Shown in pieces: positions 16,415-25,988 of a DNA stretch of 64,000 nt. Position 1 is the stretch's first letter; every line of letters starts with the position of its first letter. This stretch comes from Thermoplasmatales archaeon. Lineage in GTDB: Archaea > Thermoplasmatota > Thermoplasmata > Thermoplasmatales > Thermoplasmataceae. Position numbers and translations under genes: made by a program. The notes beneath the pieces are model-generated. The model saw only the letters and a list, made by a program, of their open reading frames with translations. It was not told the origin of the DNA and made no database searches. The stretch spans positions 100,647 to 164,646 of the forward strand of contig JACWAH010000019.1 of the NCBI GenBank assembly GCA_014874365.1. The letters are read 5' to 3'.

Positions 16415-17851
16415 ATGCTAAACTTTGAAAGGGTAAAGATTGAGCACGAGCCACCGGAAGTGAGGATGAAGTCCTTCGAGGTTGAACCGCTTAGGGAGTA
16501 TTCTGATAAGGAAGCATACGCCGAGGCTGGAAGATGCATCGGCTGCAATATCTGTACTCAGTCATGTCCCGCCAGCCTGGATATAGGTGGATATATCAGG
16601 AGTACTGCACTTGGCTCTCCCGCCGACACTGTAAGAATAGTTTTTGAGAATCTACCTTTTCCAGCCATCATTGGCAGGGTCTGCACTCACAACTGTGAAG
16701 ACATCTGCGTGTTGTATGATACCGGTGGCCCAATTGCCATAAGGCACCTGAAACGTTATGCCGCAGATCAATTCGAAGATTACTCCAAGATTCTGGATGT
16801 TCCTAAAAGGAATTTTATCAATAAGAAAGTCGCAGTAATTGGCGGTGGCCCTGCTGGACTGACAACTGCATATTACCTGGCAATTCAAGGCATTAAGGTG
16901 ACCCTGTTTGAATCCCTTCCGACCCTCGGCGGATTCATGAGAGTTGGCATCCCAAGATACAGATTGCCAGATGAGGTAATAGACAAGGAGATAAACTTCA
17001 TTCTTTCGCTTGGAGTGGAAGCAAGGCTGAACACAAAGATAGGAGAGGATGTAAAGTTCTCCGATTTGATGGACGAGTATGACGCAGTGTTTCTGGGGGT
17101 TGGAAATCACAAACCCAGAATGACGGGGACTCCTGGAAGCGACGTCAAGGGAGTTATACATGCTACTGAATTTCTCAAAAGGGCAAACCTTGGGGAGAAG
17201 ATTAAAGTAGGAAATAACGTCGTTGTCATTGGAGGAGGTTTTACCGCCAATGACGCATCAAGGGTCTCCATAAGGCTCGGTGCAAAAAACGTTTGCATTA
17301 TGTACAGGAGAAGGGAGATCGACAGGCCTGGTTATCCATCAACGAACGCCGAAGAGGAAATGGAAGAGTCCGTGGAGGAGAAGGTAAAATATATCTGGGA
17401 AGTCACGCCTTTCGAATACGTAGGGGAAAAGGGGAAGGTTGTCGGAGTCAGGTACTGGGAGAACGAGATGGTCTCCGAAGGACATGGCAGGGCAAAACCT
17501 GTACCCCAGAAGGACAAGGTGAAATTCATTGAGGCGGATCTGGTGATAGAAGCCACCGGGCAGGAAACCGATTTTAGCTTTATGGAGGCTGAGTACCTGA
17601 AGAAACTCAGGCTTACTCCAGCCGGGCACATAATTACGAACCCGCAGGGAATGACTTCCATACCCGGGCTTTTCAGTGGTGGCGATTCAACAAACAGTGC
17701 ACGCGACCTGATATCTGCAGTCAGGGATGCAGATACCGCCGTAATTGGAATCCTGGAATACCTCAACGTAATGGATCAGGTTGCTGACGACCGGTGGATC
17801 CCGTACCTGGATAGATGGAAGAAATACGCCCCGAGTGTCGTTCAGAGATGA
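16415..17851 (+). CDS. GltD-like NAD(P)H-dependent oxidoreductase (glutamate synthase small-subunit family)
   Basis: This 478-residue protein has an N-terminal Cys-rich helical domain with CIGCNICTQSC and CTHNCEDIC for 4Fe-4S clusters, then a FAD-binding GGGPAGL motif, GGFMRVGIPRYRLPDEVI, and the pyridine-nucleotide motif VVIGGGFTANDASRV. The GDSTNSARDLISAV end matches the second FAD contact. It should pass electrons from NAD(P)H to a partner (glutamate synthase large subunit, or ferredoxin). No partner gene is adjacent, so its exact role is open. A longer start at 16340 exists; ATG 16415 fits the family N-terminus and has a TATA-like ACTTTTATTA 29 bases before it. Confidence 0.85.
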   Translation: MLNFERVKIEHEPPEVRMKSFEVEPLREYSDKEAYAEAGRCIGCNICTQSCPASLDIGGYIRSTALGSPADTVRIVFENLPFPAIIGRVCTHNCEDICVLYDTGGPIAIRHLKRYAADQFEDYSKILDVPKRNFINKKVAVIGGGPAGLTTAYYLAIQGIKVTLFESLPTLGGFMRVGIPRYRLPDEVIDKEINFILSLGVEARLNTKIGEDVKFSDLMDEYDAVFLGVGNHKPRMTGTPGSDVKGVIHATEFLKRANLGEKIKVGNNVVVIGGGFTANDASRVSIRLGAKNVCIMYRRREIDRPGYPSTNAEEEMEESVEEKVKYIWEVTPFEYVGEKGKVVGVRYWENEMVSEGHGRAKPVPQKDKVKFIEADLVIEATGQETDFSFMEAEYLKKLRLTPAGHIITNPQGMTSIPGLFSGGDSTNSARDLISAVRDADTAVIGILEYLNVMDQVADDRWIPYLDRWKKYAPSVVQR

Positions 17852-19174
17852 TCAGTTGATTTCGTCGAATCCCGTATAGGGGATAAGGGCATTCGGAATT
17901 TTGATCCCGCCGCCGGCAGTCTGGAAATTCTCCATGATGCACACCATTATTCTGGTAGTTGCTAGCCCGGTATTGTTTATTGTATGAACAAACCTGTTAC
18001 CGTCTTTGGTGCGATAACGGATGTTCAGGGATCTTGCCTGGAAATCCGTGTTGTTGGAGGATGAAGCTACTTCCCTGAACTTTCCCTGCGAAGGATACCA
18101 CGCCTCAATGTCATATTTCTTGGCATTAAGCCTGGACAATTCGCCGGAACAAACACTGACGACCCTGAACGGTATGTTCAATGATCGCAGCAGGTCTTCA
18201 GTATTATGGGTCAATTCTTCATGAAAATCCCAGGAATGTTCTGGCTTGCAGAACACGAACTGTTCCACCTTATAGAAGTGATGCACTCGAAATATTCCCT
18301 TTGTATCCTTGCCATGGGCGCCAGCCTCCCTCCTGAAACAGGGGGATAATCCGGCGACTCTTATGGGTAGCTCAATTTCGTCCAGTATCTCATCTTTCAA
18401 CATGGCAGCAATTGGATGCTCTGAAGTTGAGATCAGGTAAAGGTCATCATTCTCCAGCTTGTATAGGGATTCCTTGAAAGTCTCTATGTCTGTCGCTTTT
18501 GAAAGTGGATCGTAATTCATCATAAATGGCGGGGAAACCGTCGTAAAACCCCTGGCAGACAGGAAATCTATACCATAATTGATGAGTGCCAGCTCCAGCT
18601 TGAGCAACCTGTTCTTCAGGAAGTAGAATCTTGATCCAGATATCTTCGCTGCTCTCTCCAGATCAACAATATCCAATTTTTCCTCAAGATCGACATGACT
18701 TACTGGCTTTGTTTGCGAGATATCGTAAGACCCAGTATTGAGCGTCTGCGAGAGGAATTCTTTCAGATCATCCTTGTAGACCAGTGCTTTTCCATCAAAT
18801 CTTATGAACTGGTTGTTCTCGTCCCCTTTTGCCTCATAAACAGAATCATGAAGAACGTTGGGGATCAGTGAAAGAACCTCCTCCCTTTCATCTTCTACCT
18901 TCTTTTGAATTTCCTCCTTCTCTGCTATCGAGGCATTTGTTTTCCTGACCAGATTCTTGATTTCATCCACTGGTTCTTTCTTCTTAATTAATTCACTAAT
19001 TCTGAGGGAGTATGCATTTCGGTCTTTTCTAAGATCATTGACTTCCTTAAGTATCGACCGCCACTGTTTGTCAAGGGTGAAAAATTTATCAATTTCAGCT
19101 TTTCCAAAACCACGTTTCCTGGCAGAGTCATAGAATGGTTCAGGGTTTTCCCTGAGCAGTTTGACGTCGATCAT
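17852..19174 (-). CDS. serS: Seryl-tRNA synthetase
   Basis: A class II synthetase of 440 residues with an N-terminal coiled-coil arm (about 25-105, rich in Lys and Glu) that grips the tRNA-Ser variable arm. The catalytic domain follows with STSEHPIAAML (motif region for ATP/serine), LSPCFRREAGAHGKDTKGIFRVHHF (motif 2 loop, RxxxGxxxxxxxGxxRxHxF type) and TTRIMVCIMENFQ (motif 3 region). It is of the bacterial-like type, not the rare methanogen type. Leaderless: TATA AATTTATAAG at 19196-19205 (minus), 26 bases before the ATG. It converges with the GltD-like gene end to end. Confidence 0.96.
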   Translation of the reverse strand: MIDVKLLRENPEPFYDSARKRGFGKAEIDKFFTLDKQWRSILKEVNDLRKDRNAYSLRISELIKKKEPVDEIKNLVRKTNASIAEKEEIQKKVEDEREEVLSLIPNVLHDSVYEAKGDENNQFIRFDGKALVYKDDLKEFLSQTLNTGSYDISQTKPVSHVDLEEKLDIVDLERAAKISGSRFYFLKNRLLKLELALINYGIDFLSARGFTTVSPPFMMNYDPLSKATDIETFKESLYKLENDDLYLISTSEHPIAAMLKDEILDEIELPIRVAGLSPCFRREAGAHGKDTKGIFRVHHFYKVEQFVFCKPEHSWDFHEELTHNTEDLLRSLNIPFRVVSVCSGELSRLNAKKYDIEAWYPSQGKFREVASSSNNTDFQARSLNIRYRTKDGNRFVHTINNTGLATTRIMVCIMENFQTAGGGIKIPNALIPYTGFDEIN

Positions 19175-19290
19175 TCACGCATACATCGTATTCAACTTAT
19201 AAATTTGACTTAGTTACCGGGAGTATTCCCTTAACTCACCACAAACTGGAGAGAAGCTTACTTTTTAATCGCATGTTGCCTTATCCATCC

Positions 19291-19737
19291 ATGGAAGTTA
19301 AATTCAGGTTTCTTGGTAACAATGAATACATCTCAGAAGTGGAAGGAAGAGAACCAATTTTCATTAAGGGGCCGGAGGATAAACCTTCTAACAGGTTCAG
19401 CCCAACTGAACTTCAGTTATTTGCCATGGCTTCCTGCTCAAGTTCGGATGTGCTTTCCATACTGGAAAAGAAGAAAGTTATTCTGGGTAGTTTCAGTTGC
19501 AGTATTACTGCTGAAAGGGCCAGCGAACATCCCAAGACCATCACCAGGGCGAATATACATTACATAATTGAGGGCGAGAACGTCGACGAGGTCAAGGTCA
19601 GGAGAGCGGTGAACCTCTCATTGACCAAATACTGCAGTGTTTCGATACTTGCCATCAGGGGTGGAGCCGATGTCACCTACAGTTTTACCATAAACGGAAA
19701 ACTTATCGATGAAGCCAGGAAGCCTAAAATCGATTAA
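19291..19737 (+). CDS. OsmC/Ohr-family peroxide-detoxifying protein
   Basis: A 148-residue OsmC-fold protein. The two redox Cys are present in the expected places: ASCSSSDVLSIL in the central helix and KYCSVSIL near the end. Members reduce organic hydroperoxides with thiols. ATG 19291 is preferred over 19273 because a TATA-like element is centred near 19265. It stands between serS and the threonine synthase-like gene, with which it converges. Confidence 0.85.
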   Translation: MEVKFRFLGNNEYISEVEGREPIFIKGPEDKPSNRFSPTELQLFAMASCSSSDVLSILEKKKVILGSFSCSITAERASEHPKTITRANIHYIIEGENVDEVKVRRAVNLSLTKYCSVSILAIRGGADVTYSFTINGKLIDEARKPKID

Positions 19738-19738
19738 G

Positions 19739-20746
19739 CTAAAGAGTCTTGAGGCCATTGCCCGTGAGGATAAGCATAGGCCTGTTTCCGATTTTTTTCT
19801 TCTTAAAGGCTGCATATACCGTAGCAGAGCTGATCTCCGTCAGGATCCCTTTGTGTGAAAGGGCATCTCGTGCTTCAAGGATTTCATTGTCTGTGACGGA
19901 AATACACTTACCGTATTTCCTGATCCCATCCAGGATAATGCTTCTGAGGGGCGGGTCTCTGGTGACCAGTGCATCGGCAACTGAACTCCCAAATTCTCTC
20001 CTGATTCCATCAACCTCCGAACAAATTGGAGCATTCCTTTCCGGCTGAACCGCTACCAGATCAGGTATTTTATCTATTTCGCCGCTTGTCAGGAGATGCT
20101 CGAATCCTCTCAATACGCCGGTAAAAAGTGTTCCTGCGGAAAGTGGCATGTAAATTGCGTCAGGAATACTTCCATTAGTCTGGGAGAATATCTCGTACGA
20201 AAGCGTTCTGATTCCATCCCTGAATTCCGGAATATACGAGTGACCCGCGTACACTCCTTCCGCTTTAATTGCTGCATTCTTGACATCTTCTCTGGTTCCG
20301 TTAACCTGCACTATTTCTGCGCCATACAACCTGATCTGATCCAGCTTTGATTTCACCCCCTTTAAAGGAACAAAGACCCTGGATTTCATTCCAGCTGCAG
20401 ATGCATAAGCGGCAATGGATGCACCCGCGTTCCCTGAAGAATCTTCATTTATGACCGTATCCGTACTGACATTTTCCTTAATGAATGAAACAAGGGTCCT
20501 GCTCCCCCGGTCCTTATAGGAAAATGTAGGACTGTAATAATCCAGTTTCAGGGAAAAAGAATCAAGTTTCAGTATTGGAGTTGTTTGCTCGCCCAGGCTC
20601 ACCATTTCTCTTATGTAAGGAAAATTGTCCTCAGTCTTTTCCCTATACTTGAAATCTACCCGTAAATCGAATACTGAGCCGCAATTAGAGCAGGAATATT
20701 CCAGCCCATTCCTCACAGAATGGCATTTCAGGCACTCTGGTTTCAT
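19739..20746 (-). CDS. thrC: Threonine synthase-like PLP enzyme
   Basis: A fold-type II PLP enzyme of 335 residues. N-terminal Cys pairs (CLKC, CSNC) form the small zinc ribbon typical of archaeal threonine synthases. The PLP Lys sits in FSYKDRGSR, the phosphate loop is SSGNAGAS, and MPLSAGTLFTGV binds the PLP phosphate. It should convert O-phosphohomoserine to threonine. Cysteate synthase is a close relative with similar motifs, so the substrate is not certain. It is divergent from smc. Confidence 0.8.
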   Translation of the reverse strand: MKPECLKCHSVRNGLEYSCSNCGSVFDLRVDFKYREKTEDNFPYIREMVSLGEQTTPILKLDSFSLKLDYYSPTFSYKDRGSRTLVSFIKENVSTDTVINEDSSGNAGASIAAYASAAGMKSRVFVPLKGVKSKLDQIRLYGAEIVQVNGTREDVKNAAIKAEGVYAGHSYIPEFRDGIRTLSYEIFSQTNGSIPDAIYMPLSAGTLFTGVLRGFEHLLTSGEIDKIPDLVAVQPERNAPICSEVDGIRREFGSSVADALVTRDPPLRSIILDGIRKYGKCISVTDNEILEARDALSHKGILTEISSATVYAAFKKKKIGNRPMLILTGNGLKTL

Positions 20747-20881
20747 ATTAAGTAATGGTATGACCTTTAATTAAGAGTATCTATATATTATGTGTTAGTT
20801 AATATTATACCGATTTGCCCGGCTCTGAGAATAAAAATCATTAAATATTATATTTGCCTATATTTTTTGTCTGACGCAGCC

Positions 20882-23800
20882 ATGATAAGAATAGAATCCG
20901 TGGAACTGGATAACTTCAAATCCTTTGGGATGAAGAAGGTCGTATCGTTTAATGACGGCTTTACGGTCATTTCCGGACCTAACGGAAGTGGGAAGAGTAA
21001 CATTGGGGACGCGTTGCTCTTTGTCCTGGGCCTGAGGTCCACTAAACAACTCAGGGCAGACAGGCTTCCTGATTTTATTCATAAGGCTGCCTCACAACAG
21101 AGACAGAAAAACTATTGCAGGGTCACCCTGAACATAATAGACGATTCAGACCCGGTAAATGGTGTAAGGTACAACATTACAAGAGAACTGAACCTTGAAG
21201 GTGGAGAATTCAAGAGCAACTATTTTCTAAACGGGGGGAGATGCCGAAGATCAGACGTTGAGGACCTGATAGAAACACTGCAGATCTACCTTGACTCCTA
21301 CAGCTTTGTCCTGCAGGGTGATATCAACAATATCGTAAAGATGACCGGTACGGAGAGAAGAAAACTTCTTGAATCTATTTCCGGGATTGAAAGTTATGAT
21401 GTCAGGCTGGAAAAAGCCAGAAAAGATATAGAGGGCATTGTTGCGAACGTGGCTGTAATCCGGGCGAGAACGGAAGAAAAGAGCGCCCAGCTTGTGCAAT
21501 TGAAAATTGAGAAGGAGATCGCGGAGAAATATAACACCTTAACTGCTGAGATTGGAGATCTTAGATTGACAATAATTGACCGGGAAATCCGATCGGAAAA
21601 CAGGCAGTCAGAAATGTTCATCAAGGAAGTCGAAAAGATTGAGGCCCAGATCGCAACCTTTTCAGAAGAGTATCAGTCAGTAGAAAGCAACATTCTTGAT
21701 GTTCAGAAAGAAATCGAAGCATTGAATGAAAAAATTCGTTCCATACAGGGAGAAAAATCCAAGCAGATAATGGATAAAATCAATGACCTGAAGATTAGCA
21801 GGGCGAGGGCGCTCGATGCCATATCAGACGGCAGGGACGCCATCATTTCTCTCAGGCAGGAAATAGACGGGACTTCTCAAAATCGTACCCTGCTGGAGAA
21901 GAAAATTGCTTCATTGAATGCAGAGAAAACGTCCATCGAATCGAAACTCAAGGTTGTCCAGGAGGACATGGATTCCGTCACATCTAAAATCAAGGAAATG
22001 AACGAAGGCGAATTGGGTACGATTTCCGACATAAATGAGCTCAATCTCGAATTTAAAAGGATTGAGGAAGAGTTGAACGCCGTTGTCCTGAAACGAGCGG
22101 GCGTGGAGCAGGAGATTAACAAGCTTGCAGAGGCAAGATCGAATTTACTGACTGCAGGGGCATCAGTCAATTCTACAAGAGACCATATTTCCATGGAAAT
22201 CAAGGATGCACGCTGGAGGTTATCGCAGATGGATAGCTCCGACAAGGCATCCGGCAAGAAATTCGCTGATCTTCAAAAGATGTTTGAATCTCTTCGCGAA
22301 AGGTCCTCTTCCCTGAAGTCAAGAAGAAACGAGGAGGACATATCAGTCAAGAGGATGATCAGGGATCAGGAAAAATTGTCAGCCAATTTCTCGACACGTG
22401 GAGGAAGAGCAGTAAAGACAATTTCCGACGCGGTTTCAGCAGGTGAACTCTCCGGAGTATTTGGCACCCTTAAGAGCTTGATTACTGTCGATGAGAAATA
22501 TTTGAAGGCCATAGAAGCGTCTGGAGGATCCAGGCTGAATTCTGTTGTTGTGCAGGACGATCTGGTGGCGGAAAAGTGCCTCAATGCACTTAAAAGGGAG
22601 AAGACAGGAAGGTTGACCTTCATGCCATTGAACAAGATTTCAGTTTCCTCGCCAAGAGGGAAAGCGGTAATGCTTAAGAATTCCGGAGAGGCGTTGTCGT
22701 TTGTGCATGAGGTTGTGCAGACGGAACCGCAGTTCAGGAATGTAGTTCTGCTGGTGTTCGGGGATACCCTTCTGATGAGGGATATCCAGTCTGCCAGGAA
22801 GAACATTGGCGGCGTGAGGATGGTCACCCTTGACGGAGATATTTTCGAGGCTAACGGAGCAATTACCGGTGGTTACATGGAACAGCGCAATTTCATTGGC
22901 GATGAAATGCGACTTTCCAAACTGATGTCTGAAATATCTGCAAAGGAATCAGAACTTAAGGGCATAGACGACGAGATTTCCGAGATTGATGAAAAACTGA
23001 GGGTTATTACACTGGAACTTACAGAGGCATCCGGTAAATCGGCAGCGGGGAACAAGGAAACCGCAATGTATTCCAAAGTCATTGAAGAGAATGAACCAAA
23101 ACTGAAGCTTATCGAATCTGAAATTAAGGCAAATGAAGATTCCATAGCTGAAGTGGAGAAAAGCATAGCTTCTTTCAAGAACGATCTTGCCGTAATTGAC
23201 ACAGAGAGGGAAAAGCTGGAAAATAGCAGGAAAGTAATTTACTCCCGGATGGAGAAAATATCACCGGAACTGATTAACAGGAAGAAAGAACTCGAATCTA
23301 CACTGTCTGCCCTGGCGGAACAGAAGGAGAGCTACCGCACAGCATTGTCGGACCTGGACGGACAGAGTAGGGAAAAGAAGGCAGAATTCTCTTCTTCAGA
23401 GAGCCTGATAGAATCTGCAAATAAGAGGATCACAGGAATAGAGGAGAAAATTACGCTTTCCGAGGATAAGCTTGCCAAGGTAAACGCAGAAATATCAGAT
23501 CTGGAAAAGACACAGCTGGAAATTGATTCGGAAATTTCAGGCTTGCTCAAGGTAGTGAAAGACAAAGAGGAATCTGAAAGGTCTTTGAGCAGCAAAAGAG
23601 ACGACATTAACAAGACAACAGGAGAACTCAGGGAATCCAGGGTATCGCTTATCGAGAAGTCTGCAGCAATAAAAGTAAAGATCGATGAGCTGGAAGCACA
23701 AAAAAGCGAGATATCCGGTGTAGTCCTGGCAACTGATAAAAGCACCACAGAACTTAAGAGGCGCATAGCTGAAATATCCGGTGAGATAGAGGTGCTGGGC

Positions 23801-24415
23801 AGCATAAACCACCGTGCCATAGAACAATATGAAACTGAATTTACCGAGGTCAAGACGCTCAAGGAAAGAATTGCAGAACTTGAAAACGAGAAAGCAGCGC
23901 TTGAAAACCTGATGGAACAGATAAATAATCAGAAAAAGCTGGTTTTCATGGAGCTTTTCGATTCGGTGAACAGGGAAATCAACTCAATATATTATGAACT
24001 GTCTGACGGAGGGGAAGCTGGACTGGAAATAACGGACAGGGAAAATCCTCTCGATGCGGAAGTGTACATCAAAGCCAGGCCAAAGGGAAGCAACTTCAGC
24101 AAGCTGGAATCCCTGAGTGGCGGGGAGAAGAGCCTTACCGCTCTTGCTTTCATAATGTCCATCCAGCGAATCAACCCGTCCCCTGTATACTATCTGGACG
24201 AAGTTGACATGTTCCTGGACGGGGCTAATGCAGAACGAGTAGGTAAGATGTTTAAGGGTAATTCCCAGAAGTCGCAGATAATTGCGGTATCCTTGAGACA
24301 GGCGATGCTGAAGTACGCCGACAACATTATCGGGGTTACCACATTTGACGACGAAAATTCCGAAGTCTTCTTCAAGAGCTTTTCTGATAGCGAAGAAAAG
24401 AGGGAGGAAGAATGA
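20882..24415 (+). CDS. smc: Chromosome segregation ATPase SMC
   Basis: A 1177-residue SMC protein: Walker A GPNGSGKSN at residues 32-40, a Q-loop region (FVLQGDINNIV), a first coiled coil, a hinge at about 500-660 (GVFGTLKSLITVDEKYLKA, then TGRLTFMPLNKI), a second coiled coil, the signature LSGGEKS near 1080 and Walker B YYLDEVDMFLD near 1103. It organises and segregates the chromosome with ScpA. The frame opens at 20792, but MIRIESVELDNFKSFG is the normal N-terminus and TATA-like AT-rich elements precede 20882. It heads an operon with scpA, whose ATG overlaps its stop codon. Confidence 0.97.
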   Translation: MIRIESVELDNFKSFGMKKVVSFNDGFTVISGPNGSGKSNIGDALLFVLGLRSTKQLRADRLPDFIHKAASQQRQKNYCRVTLNIIDDSDPVNGVRYNITRELNLEGGEFKSNYFLNGGRCRRSDVEDLIETLQIYLDSYSFVLQGDINNIVKMTGTERRKLLESISGIESYDVRLEKARKDIEGIVANVAVIRARTEEKSAQLVQLKIEKEIAEKYNTLTAEIGDLRLTIIDREIRSENRQSEMFIKEVEKIEAQIATFSEEYQSVESNILDVQKEIEALNEKIRSIQGEKSKQIMDKINDLKISRARALDAISDGRDAIISLRQEIDGTSQNRTLLEKKIASLNAEKTSIESKLKVVQEDMDSVTSKIKEMNEGELGTISDINELNLEFKRIEEELNAVVLKRAGVEQEINKLAEARSNLLTAGASVNSTRDHISMEIKDARWRLSQMDSSDKASGKKFADLQKMFESLRERSSSLKSRRNEEDISVKRMIRDQEKLSANFSTRGGRAVKTISDAVSAGELSGVFGTLKSLITVDEKYLKAIEASGGSRLNSVVVQDDLVAEKCLNALKREKTGRLTFMPLNKISVSSPRGKAVMLKNSGEALSFVHEVVQTEPQFRNVVLLVFGDTLLMRDIQSARKNIGGVRMVTLDGDIFEANGAITGGYMEQRNFIGDEMRLSKLMSEISAKESELKGIDDEISEIDEKLRVITLELTEASGKSAAGNKETAMYSKVIEENEPKLKLIESEIKANEDSIAEVEKSIASFKNDLAVIDTEREKLENSRKVIYSRMEKISPELINRKKELESTLSALAEQKESYRTALSDLDGQSREKKAEFSSSESLIESANKRITGIEEKITLSEDKLAKVNAEISDLEKTQLEIDSEISGLLKVVKDKEESERSLSSKRDDINKTTGELRESRVSLIEKSAAIKVKIDELEAQKSEISGVVLATDKSTTELKRRIAEISGEIEVLGSINHRAIEQYETEFTEVKTLKERIAELENEKAALENLMEQINNQKKLVFMELFDSVNREINSIYYELSDGGEAGLEITDRENPLDAEVYIKARPKGSNFSKLESLSGGEKSLTALAFIMSIQRINPSPVYYLDEVDMFLDGANAERVGKMFKGNSQKSQIIAVSLRQAMLKYADNIIGVTTFDDENSEVFFKSFSDSEEKREEE

Positions 24416-25206
24416 TGCAGAACGAGATCCTTAAAAGCATCGTCGTGCAGGGATCAGCCCTGGAGATGGACACCCTCGAATACCGGAAAATTATAACATC
24501 CGGAGAAGGAGATTTCCGAGATCCATTCAGCAGGGTAGTACAGCTTATTGTCAGGATGTGCGAGAAGGGTGAAATGGACCCATGGGATGTCAGCATCAAG
24601 GCGATTACCAAACTGATCCAGGAGTTTATCAGTGGCAGGCTCAGGGATTTCTCAGAAGCAGGATTCCTGATGATGAGTGCATGGCACCTTCTATACGTTA
24701 AATCCGAGGGACTGATGGATTCCCTTACCCACATGGTAATAGAACAACACCAGGACGATGAACAGCAACCTGAATACCTCGATAATGACTCAGGCCAGGA
24801 ACTGTACGAGAACAGGCATGCAAGCGAAACCACGCCTGTTGAACCCATTGTCAGGCACGAGAGATCCAAGATATTGGTTGTAGAAGTCCTGGAGGCAATT
24901 AAAAACGCGTACTTCTCAAGAAGTAAGCTGGAAAAACTCCCGGTGCGTGTGCAACTCGAAAAGGATATAGATTCAATTCTGTCAGAGATCCATCCGGAAC
25001 AGCCGGAAATGGAGATCGAGAAGATCTGGCAGGCCATATTGAAGGTTGGGCAGGCCCTGATCAGGATGGAAAGTATTTGGGGGGACTCCAATCTTGAAAG
25101 AAAGAAGTTCATGATATACAGCACATTCCTAGGCAGGCAGAAGAAGATTACATTGTCGCAGGAGAAAATGGGAGATATATGGATTCAGAGAATTCAAGAC
25201 CAGTAA
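24412..25206 (+). CDS. scpA: Segregation and condensation protein ScpA (kleisin)
   Basis: A 264-residue kleisin. The N-terminal part has the family segment with LIVRMCEKGEMDPWDVSI and ITKLIQEFI, then FLMMSAWHLLYVKS. A variable acidic Gln/Glu-rich linker follows and a C-terminal winged-helix half (KILVVEVLEAIKNAYF and later). It bridges the SMC heads. ATG 24412 overlaps the SMC stop, and the C-terminus overlaps the following nuclease gene by 28 bases, so the operon is tightly coupled. ScpB is not visible nearby. Confidence 0.92.
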   Translation: MMQNEILKSIVVQGSALEMDTLEYRKIITSGEGDFRDPFSRVVQLIVRMCEKGEMDPWDVSIKAITKLIQEFISGRLRDFSEAGFLMMSAWHLLYVKSEGLMDSLTHMVIEQHQDDEQQPEYLDNDSGQELYENRHASETTPVEPIVRHERSKILVVEVLEAIKNAYFSRSKLEKLPVRVQLEKDIDSILSEIHPEQPEMEIEKIWQAILKVGQALIRMESIWGDSNLERKKFMIYSTFLGRQKKITLSQEKMGDIWIQRIQDQ

Positions 25207-25445
25207 CAGGCGCAAGAAAGAATATCAGCGCTTCCGAGATAGCTGAATATTATTTCTGTTCCGTTGCCTGGTATATGGACAAGAATGGTTACCAGCGGGA
25301 AACTTCTTCCAACAAGCGGCTAATGACAGGGCAAGTCAGCCATCAGAAACTGGGAAAAAGCATTGAGTCATCGGATAGGCTTATCAAGGGCCTGGTTGTT
25401 GGCGTACTCCTGCTGATTGCGTTTTTGGTTGCGGTGTTGATCTAA
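25179..25445 (+). CDS. Cas4/RecB-like membrane nuclease, N-terminal half (split)
   Basis: 88 residues: NISASEIAEYYFCSVAWYM carries the N-terminal Cys (Cys27) that in Cas4-like nucleases helps bind a 4Fe-4S cluster, and GQVSHQKLG carries the His of the RecB-type core (His55). It ends with a membrane helix (residues 68-88). The next gene holds the remaining nuclease core. Both are in the same frame, separated by a single TAA directly followed by ATG. It starts inside scpA. Alone it cannot be an active nuclease; it probably assembles with the next product. Confidence 0.75.
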   Translation: MDSENSRPVTGARKNISASEIAEYYFCSVAWYMDKNGYQRETSSNKRLMTGQVSHQKLGKSIESSDRLIKGLVVGVLLLIAFLVAVLI

Positions 25446-25988
25446 ATGCTTGAGAGCCTTGCAATAGTAATCGTACTTTTAATTGCAGGGTTTGTGGCAC
25501 TGATCGGCTGGCAGCTTAGGAAGAAATCATTCACATCCATGCCTTCCGGCAAGCAGATTTATGGAGACCTTCAATCAAGTGGCCAGATACTCGTCAGCAG
25601 AAGATATGGTATTTCCGGTAAGCCAGACGCAGTTGTGAGAAAAGGAAACACAGTAATTCCCTACGAATTCAAGAGCTCTGACAATACATCTCCCAGAGAA
25701 GGACATATAATGCAGATGGGGGCTTATTTTGTGATACTTGAAGAGGAATTTCAGGGATACAGGGTTCCATACGGGATCCTGAAATACAGGAATGAAACCT
25801 TCAGAATTGACAATACCGTGGAATTAAGGACAAGGATAGTTTACACTGTCGATAAGATGCGCAACGATTATGGTCCCCCTCAGAGGAACCATGATAATCC
25901 AAGGAGATGTGCTGCGTGTGCTTTTTCCACGCGGTGCGATCAAACCTTATTAAACTATGAGCGTTCACAGCCGCAATGGATGCCTTAG
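25446..25988 (+). CDS. Cas4/RecB-like PD-(D/E)XK membrane nuclease, C-terminal half (split)
   Basis: This 180-residue protein begins with a membrane helix (residues 5-22). The nuclease core is complete from motif II on: GISGKPDAVV with Asp61, YEFKSS with Glu74 and Lys76, and MQMGAY with Gln90. The C-terminal Cys155, Cys158 and Cys164 in RRCAACAFSTRC fit a 4Fe-4S cluster completed by Cys27 of the preceding protein. Cas4-family enzymes cut single-stranded DNA; there are no CRISPR genes here, so a role in repair or chromosome handling near SMC is more likely. Its last 13 bases overlap the TyrRS gene. Confidence 0.8.
   Translation: MLESLAIVIVLLIAGFVALIGWQLRKKSFTSMPSGKQIYGDLQSSGQILVSRRYGISGKPDAVVRKGNTVIPYEFKSSDNTSPREGHIMQMGAYFVILEEEFQGYRVPYGILKYRNETFRIDNTVELRTRIVYTVDKMRNDYGPPQRNHDNPRRCAACAFSTRCDQTLLNYERSQPQWMP

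Noticed and set aside
25446..25988. Cas4 as sign of a CRISPR system
   Set aside because: No repeats, cas1, cas2 or effector genes are seen; the membrane helices and the scpA/tyrS operon indicate a non-CRISPR relative.
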